DNA of 36,074 bases from Methylophilus sp. (GTDB lineage Bacteria > Pseudomonadota > Gammaproteobacteria > Burkholderiales > Methylophilaceae). Shown here piece by piece: positions 16,754 through 25,078 of the stretch; within the stretch, counting starts at the first letter, position 1, and each line of letters opens with the position of its first letter. Below the pieces are notes generated by a model. It ran no database searches. It was given only the letters and a program-made list of their open reading frames with translations, and had not been told where the DNA came from. The DNA lies in assembly GCF_008015755.1 (NCBI RefSeq), contig NZ_SSGF01000013.1, positions 1 to 36,074 of the forward strand, given 5' to 3'. The translations under genes and the position numbers were made by a program.

Positions 16754-16942
16754 TCGCCACCGATTTAAGCACCCTGATACCACCATTTTTATGTGATGTA
16801 AGCAGGTTTTTTTTGGCTAATTGTTAAGTCTTGCAAAACACCCAAAGGGGCTATTGGCTTTTATAATCTGACCGCTAAAATTGCAATTGCAATAATGGTT
16901 AATCGGGAGAATATTATTGCGATAATCTTATTGGGGGTGTTT

Positions 16943-17542
16943 ATGCGTTTTTTTAATTCTTTGATTTTTTCTCTGGTCATGATGGTGTCGTTGTCATCAC
17001 ATGCGGCAGTAGAAACTTATGGCGAGTTGCTGGCTGGGACTTATGAACCATCCGCTGATTTCGCTTCGCTGTCTGTGAGCAACACGGGTAATGTTTACAC
17101 GTTCACGCTGACTGCTTTTGATTTGAATGCCTTGTTTACGAATGCGGCTTTTATCGGATCAATTGCTGTCAAAGCGACGCCTGATGTCAATGTGAGAAAT
17201 ATTGCAATCAGTGGTGTTAGTGGTGGCGTGGTTGACTTGGATGTCAGTAATGGTGGTGGCCCTGGTGGTGATTGGGACTTCAGATTTGTGTTGGGCCAAG
17301 GGCAAGATCGCTTGCTGGCGAATGAGTCTGTTACCTGGACGGCGACATTTGCTTCAGCTTCTCAGGTCACTCTTAATGACTATGCCCTGCACGTCCAAGG
17401 CCTGACCAACGCGCAAGGGAAGAGTGCCTGGTATGAGAACTCAATCGTGACCACCCCTGTGCCAGAACCAAGCGCTTGGTGCATGCTGCTGGCAGGACTG
17501 ATTTTACTGGCGACGACCAGAAGACGGTTGGCTAAAATCTAG
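16943..17542 (+). CDS. PEP-CTERM exported protein (short)
   Basis: A 199-aa exported protein. I chose ATG 16943 (MRFFNSLIFSL) because GGGGG lies five bases upstream and the result is a clean signal peptide ending near SSHA (about residue 21); an in-frame start at 16895 would add 16 unlikely residues. The mature region is about 150 aa with GGVVDLDVSNGGGPGGDWDF and a likely beta-sandwich fold. The tail carries the sorting signal VPEPSAWCMLLAGLILLA followed by TTRRRLAKI, with an unusual Cys inside the hydrophobic segment. Destination: processing by an exosortase encoded elsewhere. Single gene, closed by a strong terminator. Confidence 0.87.
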   Translation: MRFFNSLIFSLVMMVSLSSHAAVETYGELLAGTYEPSADFASLSVSNTGNVYTFTLTAFDLNALFTNAAFIGSIAVKATPDVNVRNIAISGVSGGVVDLDVSNGGGPGGDWDFRFVLGQGQDRLLANESVTWTATFASASQVTLNDYALHVQGLTNAQGKSAWYENSIVTTPVPEPSAWCMLLAGLILLATTRRRLAKI

Positions 17543-17586
17543 CTTTGTTGAAAGTTGCAGTCCGACAGGACGCGCAACCCGCATTT

Positions 17587-17617
17587 AAAACGGCTTGCAA
17601 GCATGCAAGCCGTTTTT
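17587..17617. terminator. Strong Rho-independent terminator
   Basis: A perfect 13-bp stem, AAAACGGCTTGCA / TGCAAGCCGTTTT, with loop AGCA and a five-T run lies 45 bp past the PEP-CTERM gene. The A-tract on the other side would allow termination in both directions. Confidence 0.95.
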
Positions 17618-17769
17618 GTTTGGATGCTCACTGAGTCATAGGCAACCATGTAATGAATTGAAAACCCTATTGATCTAACTGGTTATTTTTAAAAGCTTGT
17701 ATTAGCATGGCTTTAAGCAGTGTCTATAAAACTGCCAGTAAAAAAATAAAAAGAAGAGGTGATCAGTGC

Positions 17770-18915
17770 ATGAGTTTGCAGACTCGGATTGACGAAGCGT
17801 TATTTCACAGACTGTTAGCGGGCGCGCGTATTCCTTTAATTGGGAGTGCGTTTGGTGGTTTGTTGATTACGCTTTCGCAATGGGGCTCTGACAAAAGTGA
17901 TTTATTCATATGGTGGTGCAGTAGCGTCTATGCTGTGATTGCCTTGCGCGTGTGGCTACTCAAGCGCTGTCAGCATCGGCTGGCCAAACATGGTTTCAAT
18001 TATCCTCTGGCCTACAAGTATTGCCTGACGCTGGCGTTATCTGGCCTGGCGTGGGGGGCATTGGGTTTGCTGGTTAAAGATGCGCCGCCGATGACGGTGA
18101 TTATTGTCATCACCGCGATTCAGGCAATGGTGATGGGTGGCGTGGTGACCATGGCGTCGTGTATCCCGGCCTTTTTTGCCTTTAGTTTGCCGGCCATGCT
18201 GCCAACCGTGCTGATGTTTTCGTTTAGCGAAAACTTGTCGAGCTTTATCATGGCCGTGTTCAGTGTCATTTTCTATTTGCTGATGATAGGGGTCGCGTTC
18301 CGTTTTAACCAATCATTACGCCAAGCCACTCGTATTACATTTGAGAATGAGGATTTGATCGGTTCTTTAAAAGAGGCCTATCACAAAATTTCTGTACAGA
18401 ATCAGGAGCTTAACCATGTGGCACACCATGACCTGCTGACGGGGCTGCCTAATCGAAAACTATTATCTTTGCGCTTGCAGCAGGCCATGGAGCTGGCCAT
18501 GGTCAAAAAGACCGGTACGGCGATTTTGTATCTTGATCTGGATGGTTTTAAAGCGGTGAATGACCAACTGGGGCACGATGCCGGTGACTTGGCGTTGATA
18601 GAGGTTGCGCAGCGTTTGAGTAAAGTCATTCGGGGCAGTGATACGCTGGCGCGCGTGGGCGGTGACGAATTTGTGGTGGTGTTATCTGATTTGCCCGAGC
18701 ATAGCCGCGCATCGGTGGAAATGGTGGCGCAAAAGTGCCTGATGGCATTTGCGCAGGCATTTCAGATTCGAGACGCAGAGTGTCGCCTCGGTACCTCAAT
18801 TGGCTTGGCCTTATGCCAGGAGGGGCAGACCATAGAAGCGTTGCTGTCTGTGGCCGATAAAGCGATGTACCAGGCAAAATTAATGGGTTGCGGACAGATG
18901 TCCTGGGCGCCCTGA
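17770..18915 (+). CDS. Membrane-anchored GGDEF diguanylate cyclase
   Basis: A 381-aa protein. The N-terminal half (residues about 20-190) has five or six membrane segments with no recognised sensor motif; a GGDEF domain fills about 215-375. The cyclase motif GGDEF is intact in ARVGGDEFVVV, and RGSD five residues before it forms a canonical inhibitory I-site. It should synthesise c-di-GMP from two GTP with product inhibition. I chose ATG 17770 because AGGTGA lies seven bases upstream; an ATG at 17707 would add 21 basic residues and lacks a ribosome site. It heads a run of three c-di-GMP genes on one strand. Confidence 0.92.
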   Translation: MSLQTRIDEALFHRLLAGARIPLIGSAFGGLLITLSQWGSDKSDLFIWWCSSVYAVIALRVWLLKRCQHRLAKHGFNYPLAYKYCLTLALSGLAWGALGLLVKDAPPMTVIIVITAIQAMVMGGVVTMASCIPAFFAFSLPAMLPTVLMFSFSENLSSFIMAVFSVIFYLLMIGVAFRFNQSLRQATRITFENEDLIGSLKEAYHKISVQNQELNHVAHHDLLTGLPNRKLLSLRLQQAMELAMVKKTGTAILYLDLDGFKAVNDQLGHDAGDLALIEVAQRLSKVIRGSDTLARVGGDEFVVVLSDLPEHSRASVEMVAQKCLMAFAQAFQIRDAECRLGTSIGLALCQEGQTIEALLSVADKAMYQAKLMGCGQMSWAP

Positions 18916-18991
18916 CCCATCGATTGTATTTGCATAAATTAGCATTTGCGATAACAATTCATGCTTTGATGATGGTCATATAAGGATGAAG

Positions 18992-19813
18992 ATGCGACCG
19001 CAGTATAAGATCGTGCTGATATATGTCTTGGTGGGGGTTGGCTGGATATTCTTCTCTGACAAAGTGGTGGCGCAGCTATTCACGGATGCGCGTGACCTCA
19101 CCATGGTGCAGGATATCAAGGGCTGGCTGTTTATCCTGGTGACCGCGCTGTTGCTGTTTTTTCTGGTCAGGCGTGCGGTGCAGGCCGCTGCAGACGATCA
19201 GCAACGTTTAATTGACAGTTATGACCAGACCATCCGCGGCTGGGTGCAGGTGCTGGACTTGCGCCACAAAGAAACTAAAGATCACACATACCGTGTGGCT
19301 GCCATGACAGTGGCACTGGCCAGCAAGCTGGGTATGACCGATGCGGCATCCCTCAAGCGCATAGAGCGCAGCGCTATTCTGCACGACATCGGTAAAATCG
19401 GTATTCCGGATGCGGTGCTGATTAAGCCGGGGCAACTGGATGACGATGAAATGCGCCTCATGCGCACGCATCCGCAAATTGCACGCGACTTATTGGCGAA
19501 TATCGATTTTTTGAGCCACTGTATGGATATTCCGTACGGGCACCATGAGCGCTGGGATGGACATGGTTATCCCCTGGGCTTGCAGGGTGAACAGATTCCG
19601 TTTGCTGCCCGTATTTTTTCGATTGTCGATGTGTGGGATGCCCTCATGCATCCGCGGGTGTATAAGCAAGCCTGGCCAGAAGACAAGGTGTTGGCTTATT
19701 TACGTGCTGAGTCTGGCGTCAGGTTTGACCCGTCAGTGCTTGAGGTATTTTTTGCCCATTATGCCGAGATTAAAGCCGCCGCGGCGCAAGTGTCGCTAGC
19801 GTCTGTGCAGTAA
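18992..19813 (+). CDS. HD-GYP domain c-di-GMP phosphodiesterase, membrane-anchored
   Basis: A 273-aa protein. Two membrane segments (about 5-25 and 42-60) with a short periplasmic loop precede an HD-GYP domain from about 75. Key residues are visible: H in KDHTYRVA, HD in ILHDIGKIGIPD, THP, and HHERWDGHGYP, followed by VDVWDAL and YKQAW, so catalysis looks intact. HD-GYP enzymes hydrolyse c-di-GMP to GMP. ATG 18992 has AAGG six bases upstream; ATG 18986 is in frame but the same AAGG abuts it. It lies 76 bp after the GGDEF gene and 138 bp before the next; no terminator is seen between. Confidence 0.92.
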   Translation: MRPQYKIVLIYVLVGVGWIFFSDKVVAQLFTDARDLTMVQDIKGWLFILVTALLLFFLVRRAVQAAADDQQRLIDSYDQTIRGWVQVLDLRHKETKDHTYRVAAMTVALASKLGMTDAASLKRIERSAILHDIGKIGIPDAVLIKPGQLDDDEMRLMRTHPQIARDLLANIDFLSHCMDIPYGHHERWDGHGYPLGLQGEQIPFAARIFSIVDVWDALMHPRVYKQAWPEDKVLAYLRAESGVRFDPSVLEVFFAHYAEIKAAAAQVSLASVQ

Positions 19814-19951
19814 GGTTTAGCAGCCCTGTGCGCGTGGTCCTGTGGTGTCGCCAGCGGCTGTATTAGTCAATTTGCCGGGCATTTATCAAGGTGTTTGGGC
19901 ATTTGATTTTGGCCATATCCCTTACAGTAGTAGGCGAGGGCTTCACTATCC

Positions 19952-22561
19952 ATGTCTGCACAAGAAAATACATCTGCAGGGCGCGACAAGTTCATCAGAC
20001 AGTTATGGCTGATCAACTTGCTGTTGCTATTGTTTTGCCTGTATTTACTGATTTCAAACACGCCTGCTCCGTTCAATAAGCCTCCTCTGACCATTTTCTT
20101 GCTGGTAACAGCCATTGTCGTCTGCTGTCTGTTGAGTGTGCTGGTGTGGCGTCAGCATCGTCAGCGGTTGGCCTGGCAAGCGGCTGATTTGCGCATGCTC
20201 AATCGTGTGCTCGAAGGTGCGTATGCCAGTGAGGTGTTTGTCCCGGTCCCCGTCGCGCAGACTGAAGCGGATAGCGTAGAGGCCGGCTGGCAGCAATTAC
20301 GCGCGCAGTTGGCACACCTGGATGTCGAAGGCGCTTCAGCCAAACAACTCAAACAGCTCTATCTGGCACTCAGCCAGTGCAATCAAGCCATTGTGCAAAG
20401 CCAGGACAAGCACAGCCTGTTTGAACAAATCTGCCGCATTATTGTGAACCTCGGTCACGCCAATATGGCCTGGGTCGGCGAGTTGGGGCAGGACCGCAAA
20501 CATGTACATCTGGTCAGCGCATTTGGTTCGGGCATCCGCTATCTGGAAGAAGTGCTGATTTCTGCCGACCAGAGTGAACCTAGCGGTCGCGGCCCTTGTG
20601 GCCTCAGCCTTATTTCTGACCATCCTTATTGGGTCAATGACTTTCAGACCAACCCTGTGAGTGCTTTATGGCATGAAAAAGCCAAGCAATTCAACTGGAA
20701 ATCAGCCGCATTTTTACCGCTGCACGCCGAGGGCAAGGTGGTGGGCTGTTTGTCGTTATATGCTGAGAAGGCACATGCGTTCGATCCTGATGTGCGGCGC
20801 CTGCTACAAGGCATGGTGGCCAATATCGATTTCGCCCTTGATCGCTTTGAGGTACAGGCGCAACGCAGTCTGTTTCAGAATCACTTGCTGGTGAGTGAAC
20901 AGCGGGCGCAACTGGTGCTGGAGAATGCCCTGGATGCGATCGTCAATATTGATAAGCAAGGTCTGATTGTCGAGTGGAACCTGGCCGCAGCACAGATGTT
21001 TGGCTATTCGCGGGCGGAGGTCATCGGCCATAACCTGGGGGAGGTGATTGTGCCGCCAGCGTACCGTGAAGCACACCATCAGGGCATGTTGCGCTTGCAG
21101 GCGACCGGCCACTCCACCTTGCTGGGCAAGTTGATTGAAATCACCGCCCTCAGACGTGATGGGACTGAGTTTCCGATTGAATTGACCATTATTGAAATCG
21201 AACGCGACGAAGACCATTATTACAGCGCGTTTATTCGTGATATTACCACCCGCCGTGAGGCTGAAGAACGCATCCGCTTTCTGGCCAATTATGATGCCTT
21301 GACTGGTCTGCCCAACCGTAATTTGTTAAATGAGCGGGTGATTGTCGAGATTGAAAAGGCTTGGGATCAAGATGGTCAGTTTGCGCTGATGTTCCTTGAT
21401 CTCGATCACTTTAAAGATGTCAATGACAGCCTGGGGCATCGCTATGGCGATAACCTGCTGATCGCGCTGACCAAGCGCTTTCAGAGCCTGGTGCGGCCAC
21501 AGGATACGATTTGTCGTTTGGGTGGGGATGAGTTTGTGTTTTTGCTGGCGGAAGCAGACCATGCGATTGCCAAAGAGATTGTTGAGCGTTTGTTAACCGC
21601 TGTAGAACAGCCGTTTGTGATTGACCAGTATGAGCTGACCATCACCGCCTCTGTCGGCGTCGCCATTTACCCGGATGACGGCCTGGATATGGAAAGCCTG
21701 CAGCGCAATGCTGACGTGGCCATGTACCGTACCAAAAAAGAGAGCCGTAATAGTTATCGGTTTTTTAGTAGCCATATGCAGGTGCAGACCGCGCGCAACC
21801 TGCAGTTGGTCAATGCGTTACGCCAGGCGGTTGCACTCGGCCAGTTGGCGGTGTATTACCAGCCACAAGTGGCGCTCGATTCCGGGCGCTTGATCGGCGT
21901 GGAAGCCTTGTTGCGCTGGAAGCATCCGCAACTAGGCTTTATTTCGCCTGCCGAGTTTATTCCGTTAGCAGAATCCAGCGGTCTGATTATCAGTATTGGC
22001 AGTTGGGTGCTGGAGCAGGCCACACAACAGATCAGGGCCTGGCAGCTCGCAGGCATACAAGGCATTTCGGTCTCGGTCAATTTATCCAGTATCCAGTTCC
22101 GCGACCCCAAGCTACCCGCGCTGGTGAAAGCGATTCTCGAGCGTTATCAAGTCTCGCCGCAGTGCCTGGAGCTTGAGTTGACCGAAGGCGTGGCCCTCGA
22201 AAATCCTGAAGGCGCCGTGGCCATGATGGATGCACTCCATGGTCTGGGAGTGCGCTTGTCGATTGACGATTTTGGTACCGGTTATTCGTCGCTGAGTTAT
22301 CTTAAAAAATTTAAAGTCTACAAACTCAAGGTCGACCAGACTTTTGTGCGTGATATCACGCATGATGATGAGGACAAAGCGATTGTGATCGCGATTATCC
22401 AGCTCGCGCGCAGCCTGGGCATGAAAACCATTGCCGAAGGCGTGGAAACGCCTGAACAAAAAGCATTTTTGCAGGCACAAGGCTGTGACGAAATGCAAGG
22501 CTATTTGCTCAGCAAACCCATGAGCAGCGCAGACGCGACGACCTTTTTGCTGTCCTATTGA
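19952..22561 (+). CDS. Membrane GAF-PAS-GGDEF-EAL c-di-GMP signalling protein
   Basis: An 869-aa protein. Two membrane segments (about 14-36 and 47-69), a linker helix, GAF (about 150-295), PAS (about 315-432), GGDEF (about 440-605) and EAL (about 615-862). GGDEF is intact in CRLGGDEFVFL and is preceded by the I-site RPQD at the correct five-residue spacing. EAL motifs GVEALLRW, ELELTEG and DDFGTGYSS are present. Both cyclase and phosphodiesterase activity are possible, unlike the 9547-12132 protein, which lacks the I-site. The start ATG 19952 has only a distant GAGGG upstream. It is the third of three adjacent c-di-GMP genes; a shared transcript is possible but not shown. Confidence 0.93.
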   Translation: MSAQENTSAGRDKFIRQLWLINLLLLLFCLYLLISNTPAPFNKPPLTIFLLVTAIVVCCLLSVLVWRQHRQRLAWQAADLRMLNRVLEGAYASEVFVPVPVAQTEADSVEAGWQQLRAQLAHLDVEGASAKQLKQLYLALSQCNQAIVQSQDKHSLFEQICRIIVNLGHANMAWVGELGQDRKHVHLVSAFGSGIRYLEEVLISADQSEPSGRGPCGLSLISDHPYWVNDFQTNPVSALWHEKAKQFNWKSAAFLPLHAEGKVVGCLSLYAEKAHAFDPDVRRLLQGMVANIDFALDRFEVQAQRSLFQNHLLVSEQRAQLVLENALDAIVNIDKQGLIVEWNLAAAQMFGYSRAEVIGHNLGEVIVPPAYREAHHQGMLRLQATGHSTLLGKLIEITALRRDGTEFPIELTIIEIERDEDHYYSAFIRDITTRREAEERIRFLANYDALTGLPNRNLLNERVIVEIEKAWDQDGQFALMFLDLDHFKDVNDSLGHRYGDNLLIALTKRFQSLVRPQDTICRLGGDEFVFLLAEADHAIAKEIVERLLTAVEQPFVIDQYELTITASVGVAIYPDDGLDMESLQRNADVAMYRTKKESRNSYRFFSSHMQVQTARNLQLVNALRQAVALGQLAVYYQPQVALDSGRLIGVEALLRWKHPQLGFISPAEFIPLAESSGLIISIGSWVLEQATQQIRAWQLAGIQGISVSVNLSSIQFRDPKLPALVKAILERYQVSPQCLELELTEGVALENPEGAVAMMDALHGLGVRLSIDDFGTGYSSLSYLKKFKVYKLKVDQTFVRDITHDDEDKAIVIAIIQLARSLGMKTIAEGVETPEQKAFLQAQGCDEMQGYLLSKPMSSADATTFLLSY

Positions 22562-22767
22562 TCAACATCTTCTCTCCCCGGCAGGATTTCTCTGCCCGCA
22601 CTTTGCTACTCACTCTAAACCATCATTGCTGATCATCGCCGATGTGGCAGCCAGATTTTTGGCGGTTAATGACCCATGAACATTATTTAATATGTTAATT
22701 AAATATAAATATTGTTAATATATCTCACCAATTATTTTAAATGATTCATTAAGTGAGGAGAGATAGC

Positions 22768-24018
22768 ATGGGTAGTCATGGTGTTTTTGTAACGGGTTCA
22801 AAGAAAGTTAGCCTGGCGGTGATGTTGGCAGGCATGTCAGCGAATCTGCAGGCGATTGAGTTGTTGAGTGGTTTCGGTGGTGACGCTGGTTTTGGCGAGC
22901 TAGCCATGTTGCAGAATGATGATGGTTCAAGTAACGCATTGAATCTGCCATTTAATATTAACTTTTTTGGCCAGGACTTCAGCCAGTTTTTTATCAATAA
23001 TAATGGCAATATCAGCTTTTTAAGTCCGCTGTCTACGTTTACACCGAGGGCGTTTCCGGTAGCGAACCAGCCCATCATTGCGCCTTATTGGGCCGATGTC
23101 GATACGCGCACCGGCCAAACTCCCGTACCTGCTGGCAGTAATCAGGTGTATGTGGCGTCGCCGAGTGCCGATAGCGTGGTTGTTACTTGGCATAATGTCG
23201 GTTATTTTCCTGCACAAAACGACAAACAGAATAACTTTCAGTTAGTGTTGCAAAAAGCTCCCGGCACCACAGACGGTAGTTTTAGTGCCGAGTTTCGCTA
23301 TGACAGTCTACAATGGACAACGGGCAGCGCCAGTGGTGGCGTCAATGGTTTGGGCGGCGTCCCCGCGCAAGCTGGTTACGATGCTGGCGATAATGTGAAC
23401 TACGAAACCTTGCCAGGCTCGCTGTCCTATGATGTGCTCAACCTGGTGAATCTGAGCAATGTGTCTGCGGCGACCCCCGGGCTGTGGCGCTTCTCGTTTA
23501 ACAACGGTGCTTTGCCCGGCCAAACCGCAGCCAATGCGTTTTTACCTGTGGTGGTCGATGGCGCGTATCAATTTGAATTTAACGTGCAACTGAATCAGCC
23601 CGTGTTTATTGACCCGCTGGTAGCGGTGGGCTATGACTACGAAGTGACTAACGGCAATCAGTTCACCTCTTTTTTGCTGCCGCTGTTGGCGGCTGATACT
23701 GATGGCTATGCCATTTATGCGCTAGGCGATCTGACGCCAGGTGGCCTGTTAGGTACGGTGGCGGGGGGCACGGTGTTTAACTTTGCCACGCCTTTGACTG
23801 GTTTTACCGTGGCTGGCATTGATACTGCGGCCATGCTTGACCCAGCCAATACCACGGCCTTTGTCACAGGACTGACCTTTTTGAATGCGGGCGTGGTGCA
23901 GATGACACAAACGCCGATCACGACCATGGTGGCGCAAGTGCCGGAGCCATCTTCTTATGCCATGTTGCTATGCGGCCTGGCAGGCCTGATGGCCATGCAT
24001 AGAAAAATGCGTGCCTAA
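22768..24018 (+). CDS. Nidogen (NIDO)-domain PEP-CTERM exported protein
   Basis: A 416-aa exported protein. I chose ATG 22768 because GAGGAGA lies six bases upstream; the signal peptide then ends near LQA (about residue 29). Residues about 45-220 match the NIDO extracellular domain: FNINFFGQDFSQFFINNNGN, then FPVANQPIIAPYWADVDTRT and QVYVASPSADSVVVTWHNVG. A second beta-rich region follows to about 385. The sorting signal is VPEPSSYAMLLCGLAGLMAM and the tail HRKMRA, less basic than its cousins (no RR pair). NIDO domains occur in adhesion and matrix proteins, so a surface or biofilm-matrix role is inferred. It is monocistronic with its own terminator, upstream of an AT-rich leader. Confidence 0.88.
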   Translation: MGSHGVFVTGSKKVSLAVMLAGMSANLQAIELLSGFGGDAGFGELAMLQNDDGSSNALNLPFNINFFGQDFSQFFINNNGNISFLSPLSTFTPRAFPVANQPIIAPYWADVDTRTGQTPVPAGSNQVYVASPSADSVVVTWHNVGYFPAQNDKQNNFQLVLQKAPGTTDGSFSAEFRYDSLQWTTGSASGGVNGLGGVPAQAGYDAGDNVNYETLPGSLSYDVLNLVNLSNVSAATPGLWRFSFNNGALPGQTAANAFLPVVVDGAYQFEFNVQLNQPVFIDPLVAVGYDYEVTNGNQFTSFLLPLLAADTDGYAIYALGDLTPGGLLGTVAGGTVFNFATPLTGFTVAGIDTAAMLDPANTTAFVTGLTFLNAGVVQMTQTPITTMVAQVPEPSSYAMLLCGLAGLMAMHRKMRA

Positions 24019-24039
24019 GCGGTTGATTGTCTGAGGCCT

Positions 24040-24066
24040 AAAACCCTGCTTTAGCAGGGTTTTTTT
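24040..24066 (+). terminator. Rho-independent terminator
   Basis: Stem AAAACCCTGC / GCAGGGTTTT with a 4-nt TTTA loop and a six-to-seven T run, 21 bp past the NIDO gene. It isolates that gene from the Fur-controlled operon downstream. Confidence 0.92.
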
Positions 24067-24151
24067 ATGTCGCAAGTATGGTCATGGGCGCATCTGTATG
24101 GCAAGAAACCGCTTTATTTATAAACACTGTGCCATCGGCATGATATTGTAG

Positions 24152-24184
24152 TTGACAATGCAAATGATAATTATTATCATTTGC
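24152..24184 (+). promoter_or_regulatory. Promoter with overlapping Fur box
   Basis: TTGACA (24152-24157) and TATCAT (24175-24180) are 17 bp apart, a near-consensus sigma-70 promoter. Overlapping it is a perfect palindrome at 24160-24184 with arms GCAAATGATAAT / ATTATCATTTGC around a single T, containing the GATAAT/ATTATC hexamers of the classical Fur box. Fur with Fe(II) would block the -10, so expression should rise on iron limitation. Confidence 0.88.
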
Positions 24185-24210
24185 AAATAGTGTAGCCAAG
24201 GAGACACAGG

Positions 24211-24420
24211 ATGAAACGTCACACGGTGGTTGGAAAAACCATGCTGGCAGGAAAAACCGCCTGCAAGGTGCTTTATCACCAATCTTCAGACACGGTAGAA
24301 CTGGAGGTGGGTGGCACCACGCTGAAGTTTGAGGCTGGCAGCTTTATCGTGATTAACGAAATGCTACGCAAGGCGGCGGCGCGCATTGTGATGCAGACTG
24401 AAATAGAAATGAGTGTTTGA
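24211..24420 (+). CDS. Small Fur-controlled protein, paralogue of the 24729 gene
   Basis: A 69-aa protein I do not recognise. It has a strong AAGGAG ribosome site seven bases before ATG 24211. Predicted by eye: two or three beta strands (CKVLYHQ, TVELEVGGTTLKFEA) then an amphipathic helix (FIVINEMLRKAAARIV). It aligns without gaps, residues 9-60, to residues 9-60 of the protein at 24729, with 13 identities and many conservative changes. One Cys (C18), no signal peptide or membrane segment, so probably cytosolic. First gene after a Fur-box promoter; 13 bp separates it from the next gene. Iron-starvation induction is inferred from the operator. Confidence 0.8.
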   Translation: MKRHTVVGKTMLAGKTACKVLYHQSSDTVELEVGGTTLKFEAGSFIVINEMLRKAAARIVMQTEIEMSV

Positions 24421-24433
24421 AAGAGAGATTGCC

Positions 24434-24703
24434 ATGAATACAATCAATAGCCGCGCGATGCGCTACGACCCCAGTTTGCCCGATGCCGAGTCTGTGATGG
24501 CGTCGTTGCTCTACATTGCGACCTTGTATATCAAAAAACCCACTTATGAGCTGGCCAAGCAAGCCTTGCGTCTGGCCGAAACGCTGACTGCGCCCGAGTA
24601 TGCTGATTCAGACCTGATTTGCAGGGTGTCGCGCCGGATGTGCGTGCAATGGACTTTGCTGGTCAATGAGCATGAACAGGCTCAGACGTCGCTGGCAATA
24701 TAA
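24434..24703 (+). CDS. Small helical protein of the Fur-controlled operon
   Basis: An 89-aa protein I do not recognise. ATG 24434 is preferred to the upstream GTG 24413, since GAAAGAGAGA lies just before it. It appears all-helical: SVMASLLYIATLYIKK, YELAKQALRLAETLT and RVSRRMCVQWTLLVNEHEQA. Two cysteines (in DLICRV and RMCVQW) and an invariant-looking RRMC-QW patch could be ligands or contacts. No signal peptide. It lies between two paralogous genes in the same operon, so the three products may work together. Small proteins of Pseudomonas Fur-regulated operons (FagA, fumC-sodA locus) are a possible comparison, but I see no clear match. Confidence 0.75.
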   Translation: MNTINSRAMRYDPSLPDAESVMASLLYIATLYIKKPTYELAKQALRLAETLTAPEYADSDLICRVSRRMCVQWTLLVNEHEQAQTSLAI

Positions 24704-24728
24704 AAACAACTGTATTGAGGGCTTGGAT

Positions 24729-24971
24729 ATGCGTGAGGAAAGTATGTGTAAAAAGATTTTGTTGTCCGGTCAGGCCGGGTTTCGTGTGCATTATTGTGAA
24801 ACACATCGCACTATAGAGCTTGAAATCGGTGCCATGAGTTTACGGCTCGATGAAGATGCGCTCGAAGTCATGAGTGATGCGCTGGATGCGTCTGTGAGCA
24901 AATTACAGGCTTTGCATGCCACCAAAGGGTCTTTTCAGGCCTTTATGCGGCAATTGAATATGCCGGATTAG
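24729..24971 (+). CDS. Small Fur-controlled protein, paralogue of the 24211 gene
   Basis: An 80-aa protein I do not recognise. GAGGG seven bases upstream and the ungapped alignment with the 24211 product both support ATG 24729; a longer form from 24666 would overlap the previous gene, and ATG 24744 is a weaker option. Core features: FRVHYCETHRTIELEIGAMS (two strands) and a helix DALEVMSDALDASVSKLQAL, then an extra C-terminal helix (FQAFMRQLNM) absent from the shorter paralogue. It has C7 and a CETH patch (C22, H25) that might bind metal, which is speculative. Third and last gene of the operon, followed by a structured 3' region. Confidence 0.75.
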   Translation: MREESMCKKILLSGQAGFRVHYCETHRTIELEIGAMSLRLDEDALEVMSDALDASVSKLQALHATKGSFQAFMRQLNMPD

Positions 24972-24989
24972 CGCACTGGATGAACAGGC

Positions 24990-25054
24990 GGCGATGCTAA
25001 TATCGCCACTGTGTTAAGCCTTTAGCTTTGGCACGCCACAACGATTTTTGTGGC
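24990..25054 (+). other. Structured 3' region of the Fur-controlled operon
   Basis: Two perfect hairpins precede the terminator: GGCGAT / ATCGCC (24990-24995, 25002-25007) and GCCACAA / TTGTGGC (25035-25041, 25048-25054). With the terminator at 25079 this gives about 150 nt of non-coding, folded 3' RNA. It might stabilise the mRNA or yield a 3'-derived small RNA; neither is shown. Confidence 0.45.
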
Positions 25055-25078
25055 ACAGCCTGCATCCCTTTTTAACTG

